The translations under genes were made by a program, and so were the position numbers. The notes beneath the pieces were generated by a model, which did no database searches, was not told the origin of the DNA, and worked only from the letters and a program-made list of their open reading frames with translations. Positions 6,293-10,010 of a stretch of 10,010 nucleotides of DNA are shown in pieces. Within the stretch, counting starts at the first letter, position 1. Each line of letters starts with the position of its first letter. Where the stretch lies: NCBI GenBank assembly GCA_947624335.1, contig CANQJX010000047.1, positions 1-10,010 on the forward strand, in the 5' to 3' direction. The DNA comes from an uncultured Marvinbryantia sp. (GTDB lineage Bacteria > Bacillota > Clostridia > Lachnospirales > Lachnospiraceae).

Positions 6293-7196
6293 CTAGCTTG
6301 GATTTTCCTTCCTTTTTCTCCATTGCTTCCAGCTGTTCCAGTTCTTTATCCTGTTTGGCGTCTTTTTTGCGCTCCTTCTTCCGGCGCGGTTTAAACTTCA
6401 ATTCGTTTACCGGATATTCGTGCAGTTCTTTTTCGTCGTCTACATCGATCAGCACCTTCACGGTCTGGCGCAATACGTTTACGCTGCTTACCTCGCCCTG
6501 GAAGCCGTCCGATGTGGTTACGGTATCGCCGTTGTTCGGAAGGCGGCTGTTCAGATATTCATACGTCTCTTCTTCATTTTTCAGGCAGCACATCAGCCTG
6601 CCGCACACGCCGGAAATCTTTGCCGGGTTCAGGGAAAGGTTCTGTTCTTTCGCCATCTTGATCGATACCGGAGCAAACTCGGACAGGTAAGAATGGCAGC
6701 AAAGCGCCCTGCCGCACGTCCCCACGCCGCCAAGGATCTTAGTCTCGTCGCGCACGCCGATCTGGCGGAGTTCTATGCGCATTTTAAACACCGCCGCAAG
6801 ATCCTTGACCAGTTCGCGGAAGTCAATTCTTCCGTCCGCCGTAAAATAAAACAGGACTTTATTGTTGTCGAATGTATACTCCGCGTCGATCAGCTTCATC
6901 TCCAACTGATGCTTGTTTACTTTCTCCTGGCAGATGGCAAGCGCCTCTTTTTCTTTCTCGCGGTTCTTCTTCACTTTCTCGTCGTCTTCCGCCGTCGCTA
7001 CGCGCAGCACCGCCTTAAGAGGCTGAACCACCGTCTCGTCCGGCACTTCCCGCGTTCCGGTAACCACTCTGCCATACTCGATTCCTCTGGTCGTCTCCAC
7101 AATCACATGATCGCCGCGCCGGATCTTCATATTTTTCGGATCAAAATAATAGATCTTACCCGCCGTGCGGAAGCGAACCCCAACTATCTTTGTCAT
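6282..7196 (-). CDS. ricT: PSP1-domain regulatory protein RicT (YaaT)
   Basis: RicT is a cytoplasmic protein. In B. subtilis it forms a complex with RicA (YmcA) and RicF (YlbF) that binds iron-sulfur clusters, promotes RNase Y-dependent mRNA maturation and is needed for sporulation, competence and biofilm formation. The protein here has 304 residues with a PSP1 core. From the chosen start it shows two conserved Cys groups: GTCGRALCC (Cys161, 166, 167) and GVCGRLMCC (Cys198, 203, 204). The C-terminal tail (about 270-304) is very rich in Lys and Glu. An earlier in-frame ATG (7208) overlaps holB and has a Shine-Dalgarno only 1-2 nt away. The ATG at 7196 has GGAG 6 nt before it and begins one base after the holB stop. 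No ricA or ricF lies in the window. Confidence 0.94.
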   Translation of the reverse strand: MTKIVGVRFRTAGKIYYFDPKNMKIRRGDHVIVETTRGIEYGRVVTGTREVPDETVVQPLKAVLRVATAEDDEKVKKNREKEKEALAICQEKVNKHQLEMKLIDAEYTFDNNKVLFYFTADGRIDFRELVKDLAAVFKMRIELRQIGVRDETKILGGVGTCGRALCCHSYLSEFAPVSIKMAKEQNLSLNPAKISGVCGRLMCCLKNEEETYEYLNSRLPNNGDTVTTSDGFQGEVSSVNVLRQTVKVLIDVDDEKELHEYPVNELKFKPRRKKERKKDAKQDKELEQLEAMEKKEGKSKLDED

Positions 7197-7197
7197 T

Positions 7198-8193
7198 CTA
7201 TTCTCCATTCTCCTTTATCAGAAGGAACAGCAGTTCCATCGTCAGATCAAAATTTACGTTTGCCGTCAGGCGTGCTTTCGCTTTCCGGATCCCCTCCAGA
7301 ATCTGCTCCACGCCTTCATAGGAGGTGCGTCTGGTATGCTCCTGGATCGCCCTGAGATTCTCTTTGAAAATAATGCCGTTGGCATCGTTCGTCGCTTTAA
7401 AATATAACACATCCCGATACCATACTGCAAGAATATCCAGATAATCCCTGATATCCAGCTTAAATTCCGCCACCGCTTTCACAGCCGCCGTAATATCCGC
7501 AATGTCCATCTCCCGGATATGGGTCAGAAGATGAACGGCCGCCGCCTTGATCTCGCTGAAATGTTCGGACGTTGCCAACTGGACCGCCTTGCCGATATTG
7601 CCCTGCGCAAACGCCACGCAGATATCCGCCTGATAATCCGGGATCTGCACATGCTCCATCAGATATGCGCGCACCTGGCTGTCCGGCACCGGCTTTGTAT
7701 TAAACATTACGCACCGCGATAAGATGGTCGGCAAAAGCGCGGACGCATTGGTGGTGAGAATCAAAACCACAACATACGCGGGCGGTTCCTCTATGGTTTT
7801 CAGCAGCGCGTTCTGCGCCTGCGGCGTCATTTTCTCCCCGTCGCTGATGATATACACCTTATAAGCGCCGCTGTACGGACGTACCTGCACGTCCTCTACC
7901 ACTTGGCTGCGAATATCGTCTACGCTGATCGTATTGGGTTTATCATGCACGACTTCTATAATATCCGGATGATTCTTGCCAAGCGCCTGACGGCAGGAGT
8001 GACAGGTCCCGCAGGGAATCTCGCCCTCGCCCTCACAGTTGAGCGCCTGCGCAAATACCCGCGCGAGCGCCTTTTTGCCGGAACCCTTTTCTCCGTTTAA
8101 AATATAAGCATGCGATACCTTATTCAGCCGGATGGCATTTTCCAGATTTCTTACAATATCCTGATGTCCGATAATTTCGCCAAATCCACTCAT
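7198..8193 (-). CDS. holB: DNA polymerase III subunit delta' (HolB)
   Basis: Delta-prime is a fixed part of the clamp-loader complex that opens the beta sliding clamp at primed DNA. The 331-residue protein shows the AAA+ layout. HAYILNGEKGSGKKALA at 28-44 contains a Walker A-like loop. Four Cys at 53, 61, 64 and 67 (NCE...PCGTCHSC) form the zinc module. AQNALLKTIEEPP lies at 126-138 and the sensor/SRC strand LLPTILSRC at 153-161. The frame extends 46 codons upstream, but that stretch overlaps the gmk-like gene, is Arg-rich and has no family similarity. The ATG at 8193 has AGGAG 6 nt before it and shares an ATGA overlap with the upstream stop. It corresponds to holB in the B. subtilis yaaO-yabC neighbourhood. 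Confidence 0.95.
   Translation of the reverse strand: MSGFGEIIGHQDIVRNLENAIRLNKVSHAYILNGEKGSGKKALARVFAQALNCEGEGEIPCGTCHSCRQALGKNHPDIIEVVHDKPNTISVDDIRSQVVEDVQVRPYSGAYKVYIISDGEKMTPQAQNALLKTIEEPPAYVVVLILTTNASALLPTILSRCVMFNTKPVPDSQVRAYLMEHVQIPDYQADICVAFAQGNIGKAVQLATSEHFSEIKAAAVHLLTHIREMDIADITAAVKAVAEFKLDIRDYLDILAVWYRDVLYFKATNDANGIIFKENLRAIQEHTRRTSYEGVEQILEGIRKAKARLTANVNFDLTMELLFLLIKENGE
7203..7207 (-). promoter_or_regulatory. Ribosome binding site that fixes the ricT start
   Basis: TGGAG ends 6 nt before the ATG at 7194-7196 and lies inside the last codons of holB. The reading TAG-A-ATG puts the ricT start one base after the holB stop, an arrangement suited to termination-reinitiation. The alternative ATG at 7206-7208 overlaps this site and lacks a correctly spaced one of its own. 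Confidence 0.65.
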
Positions 8194-8780
8194 AATTTGC
8201 TCCTGATAAACTCCTCTACCTCGCGCATGCAGTCCGCGCGGTCGTCGTCGTTGCGGAACCTCCTTGTAATGCCTGCACGCTTTAGGTTTTCCTCTGAAAA
8301 ATCCGCGGAATCCGCTAAAAATCTTCTGCACATCTCGTCAAACTTACGGTTCTGCGGCTTGCGCTCCCGCTTAAACGCGCGCTCCAGCCGGTTTTCATCG
8401 TCCACCTCTATATAAATCGGAACCACTGTGTCTTCCCCGTAATATTCCCGCAGCTTTTCATAAGATTCAAGCGTGCCAATCGCCATATAATTATAATGCT
8501 CCAGATCGGTATTCTCATCGTCCACCGTAAAATAACGCCAGATTCCATGAACGGTATGATAGGAACGCATTTCGATCACCCTGCCCTCCCGCATGAGGCG
8601 GTCGGCGGCATCGTCATCCACAAAATGATACTCTCTGCCGTCTTCTTCCTTTGCGCGAATCGGTCTGGTGGTATACATTACCAGATTGCGCAAATGCAAA
8701 TCCTCCCGCGCGATCAGCGCTTTAAAAATGGTATCCTTTCCGGTAGAACTCTTTCCCATGATATAAAACAGTTTTCCCAT
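8190..8780 (-). CDS. Guanylate-kinase-like P-loop nucleotide kinase (divergent)
   Basis: The 196-residue protein has a guanylate kinase fold. A P-loop, GKSSTGKD, lies at 9-16, the TTRPIRAKEEDGREYHF motif equivalent to the GMP-binding region at 37-53, and lid-like arginines at 139 and 152-153. NDDD at 177-180 matches the conserved C-terminal NDD. By hand alignment to yeast GMK, however, the Ser that contacts guanine is replaced (Met35/Tyr36 before TTR), and the DIDxQG segment reads AIGTLE near 100-105. Canonical activity (GMP to GDP) is therefore uncertain, and the protein may be a paralog with altered specificity. AGGGG lies 5 nt before the start, and the stop overlaps the holB start as ATGA. 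It occupies the position of thymidylate kinase (tmk) in B. subtilis. Automatic pipelines would likely call it gmk, but I leave the symbol empty. Confidence 0.85.
   Translation of the reverse strand: MGKLFYIMGKSSTGKDTIFKALIAREDLHLRNLVMYTTRPIRAKEEDGREYHFVDDDAADRLMREGRVIEMRSYHTVHGIWRYFTVDDENTDLEHYNYMAIGTLESYEKLREYYGEDTVVPIYIEVDDENRLERAFKRERKPQNRKFDEMCRRFLADSADFSEENLKRAGITRRFRNDDDRADCMREVEEFIRSKL
8200..8204 (-). promoter_or_regulatory. Ribosome binding site that fixes the holB start
   Basis: AGGAG lies 6 nt before the ATG at 8191-8193, inside the last codons of the kinase gene. It supports the start at 8193 over the earlier in-frame ATG at 8331, which is buried in the upstream gene and would add 46 unrelated Arg-rich residues. 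Confidence 0.8.
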
Positions 8781-8816
8781 GGCAGCCCCTAAAAATCCTT
8801 TTCTTTCGTACCCTTT

Positions 8817-8846
8817 ATCATACTATGAAAAACATATTGATGTCAA
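8817..8846 (-). promoter_or_regulatory. Near-consensus sigma-A promoter of the kinase-holB-ricT-trmN6-rsmI operon
   Basis: On the minus strand, a perfect -35 TTGACA (8841-8846) is followed after 18 nt by TATGAT (8817-8822), one base off consensus. Transcription would begin near 8810, about 30 nt before the kinase ATG. The -35 lies only 17 bp beyond the decarboxylase stop. No hairpin terminator is visible in between, so read-through from the decarboxylase gene is also possible. Confidence 0.75.
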
Positions 8847-8863
8847 ATAAAATATAGGCTTCC

Positions 8864-10010
8864 TCAAGCGTCCGCCATCCGCCTGTCAATCACATGAATC
8901 CGCTCCGGCAAATCGTCCGCTCCCCGAAGGACCAGCCCCAGCGCGCGGCAGGCCTGAATCCGCCGCAGCAGTTCTTTGCCGATCCGTTCTCCCGGCACCA
9001 GCATCGGGATTCCGGGCGGATAGACATACAGATATTGCGCGCTTATTTCTCCCGCGCTCTCTGCAAGAAAAATCGTTTTTTGCGGCAGATTGTCCGCCTG
9101 TGCAATCGTCATAACCGCTTCATTCGCAAGCGCATAATCCACCCCGGCCGTCTCTTTGCGTCCGTCCGTTTTTTGCAGTTCGCCGTCCAGTTCCTGCAGC
9201 GCGCGCGCCAAACGTGAAAATCCTTCGTCGGTATCCGCGATCGAGGTCAGGGCGACGGCATAATCGCCCGCGCCCATCTCCAGTTCCAGGCCAAAGCGCC
9301 GGCGCAGCGTTTCCGCAAGCTGCACCCCGCTCATGCCGTCGGCAAAAAGCACCAGCTTGGACGGGTCCTGAAACGAAGCCCGCATAAGATGAATCCGCTG
9401 CAGTCCCTGCGCCTGCCGGGCAAACTGTTTCAGCCTGCCGGAAAACGCTTCAAACAGCCTTTTTCCGTCTTTTTCCAGCAGAGCGACGCAGGCGTCTATG
9501 CTGGCCATCAGCACATAAGACGGACTGCTTGTCTGATAAACCGAAAGAAATTTCCGCACCCGGCTATCGCTTACCAGATTCCCGTTACGGTGCAGCAGAG
9601 CCGTCTGCGTCATGGACGGCAGTGTTTTATGTAAGCTGTGGACCACCAGATCGGCTCCCAGCTTTACAGAGCTTTGGGGAAAATCGGGATGAAATCCAAA
9701 ATGCGCGCCGTGCGCCTCGTCTACAATCAGCGGCACGCCAAACGAATGGGCAATCCGCGCGATTTCTCTGATGTCGCTTACCGCGCCCTCGTAGGTAGGG
9801 GAGGTAAGAAACACCGCGTCGATTCCCTGTGTGTTTTTAAGCGCCCTTCGCACGTCCGCAGGTTCCGCCGCGCAGAACGGAAAGGACACGCCGCGCCCGT
9901 CTTTCCCGCTCTGCTTCGGATACAGGTAAACGGCGTCTATGCCGCGTATTTCTATGGCATGGTAGACGGATCTGTGGCTGTTCCGGGAAAGCAGCAGCCT
10001 GCCTCCCTCC
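8864..10010 (-). CDS. PLP-dependent Orn/Lys/Arg decarboxylase family protein (YaaO-like), 5' end outside window
   Basis: This is a fold-type I PLP enzyme of the prokaryotic Orn/Lys/Arg decarboxylase family, whose members decarboxylate basic amino acids to polyamines. About 381 residues are present. The family is usually near 480 residues, so roughly 100 N-terminal residues lie off the right edge. The frame stays open to the edge, and RNSHRSVYHA at its start is a conserved active-site segment. The PLP-contacting Asp is in VDEAHGAHFGFH (codon near 9721), and the Schiff-base Lys is in VHSLHKTLPSMTQTALLH (codon 9626-9628). The C-terminal domain carries YVYPPGIPMLVPGE. It is the counterpart of yaaO, which heads the same neighbourhood in B. 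subtilis. Lysine, arginine or ornithine specificity cannot be read from the sequence. A GTG at 9889 is internal, not a start. Confidence 0.93.
   Translation of the reverse strand, partial: EGGRLLLSRNSHRSVYHAIEIRGIDAVYLYPKQSGKDGRGVSFPFCAAEPADVRRALKNTQGIDAVFLTSPTYEGAVSDIREIARIAHSFGVPLIVDEAHGAHFGFHPDFPQSSVKLGADLVVHSLHKTLPSMTQTALLHRNGNLVSDSRVRKFLSVYQTSSPSYVLMASIDACVALLEKDGKRLFEAFSGRLKQFARQAQGLQRIHLMRASFQDPSKLVLFADGMSGVQLAETLRRRFGLELEMGAGDYAVALTSIADTDEGFSRLARALQELDGELQKTDGRKETAGVDYALANEAVMTIAQADNLPQKTIFLAESAGEISAQYLYVYPPGIPMLVPGERIGKELLRRIQACRALGLVLRGADDLPERIHVIDRRMADA

Noticed and set aside
6420..7355. 311-codon plus-strand frame opposite ricT and holB
   Set aside because: It is antisense to two clearly conserved genes, has a His/Arg-rich composition typical of shadow frames and no recognisable domain.
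8194..8331. 46-residue N-terminal extension of holB
   Set aside because: It lies within the kinase gene in another frame, is Arg-rich without family similarity, and has no ribosome binding site. The start at 8193 has AGGAG and the expected first residues.
9887..9889. GTG as the decarboxylase start
   Set aside because: The frame continues to the window edge through the conserved RNSHRSVYHA segment, so this GTG is an internal Val codon.

Overview
The window reads as a chromosomal segment of a spore-forming Clostridia, most likely a Lachnospiraceae member. The evidence is the gene order (the yaaO-holB-yaaT-yabB-yabC neighbourhood known from Bacillus subtilis), the sporulation gene spmA, strong AGGAG-type ribosome binding sites, and moderately high-GC coding sequence with AT-rich gaps. 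This taxonomic call is inference. No mobile elements, CRISPR arrays, tRNA or rRNA genes were seen.

Right to left on the minus strand, the layout is as follows. A PLP-dependent Orn/Lys/Arg decarboxylase-family gene runs off the right edge (8864-10010). An 83-bp gap holds a near-consensus housekeeping promoter. It is followed by a tight operon: a guanylate-kinase-like protein (8190-8780), DNA polymerase III delta-prime holB (7198-8193), the PSP1/RicT protein (6282-7196), the tRNA1(Val) N6-adenine methyltransferase trmN6 (5549-6292) and the 16S rRNA C1402 ribose methyltransferase rsmI (4667-5533). These genes overlap or sit 1-15 nt apart. After a 61-bp gap with a candidate sigma-E promoter comes spmA (3946-4605), without its usual partner spmB.

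A 180-bp AT-rich gap with its own promoter and a leader inverted repeat precedes a large membrane hybrid histidine kinase with two receiver domains (1174-3765, minus). The left end carries a plus-strand membrane protein gene, cut by the window edge. Its C-terminus resembles DUF4129, and its 3' end overlaps the kinase 3' end tail-to-tail by 59 nt.

Functionally the operon joins replication (holB), RNA processing or developmental control (ricT), and tRNA and rRNA modification (trmN6, rsmI), with spmA adding spore-core maturation. The most interesting points are the kinase in the slot held by tmk in B. subtilis (it has the GMK fold, but several guanine-recognition positions look substituted), the solitary spmA with an Arg-rich insertion and a possible sigma-E promoter, and the leader hairpin of the orphan hybrid kinase. 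Most of the window is conserved housekeeping DNA, and no wholly new system is evident.
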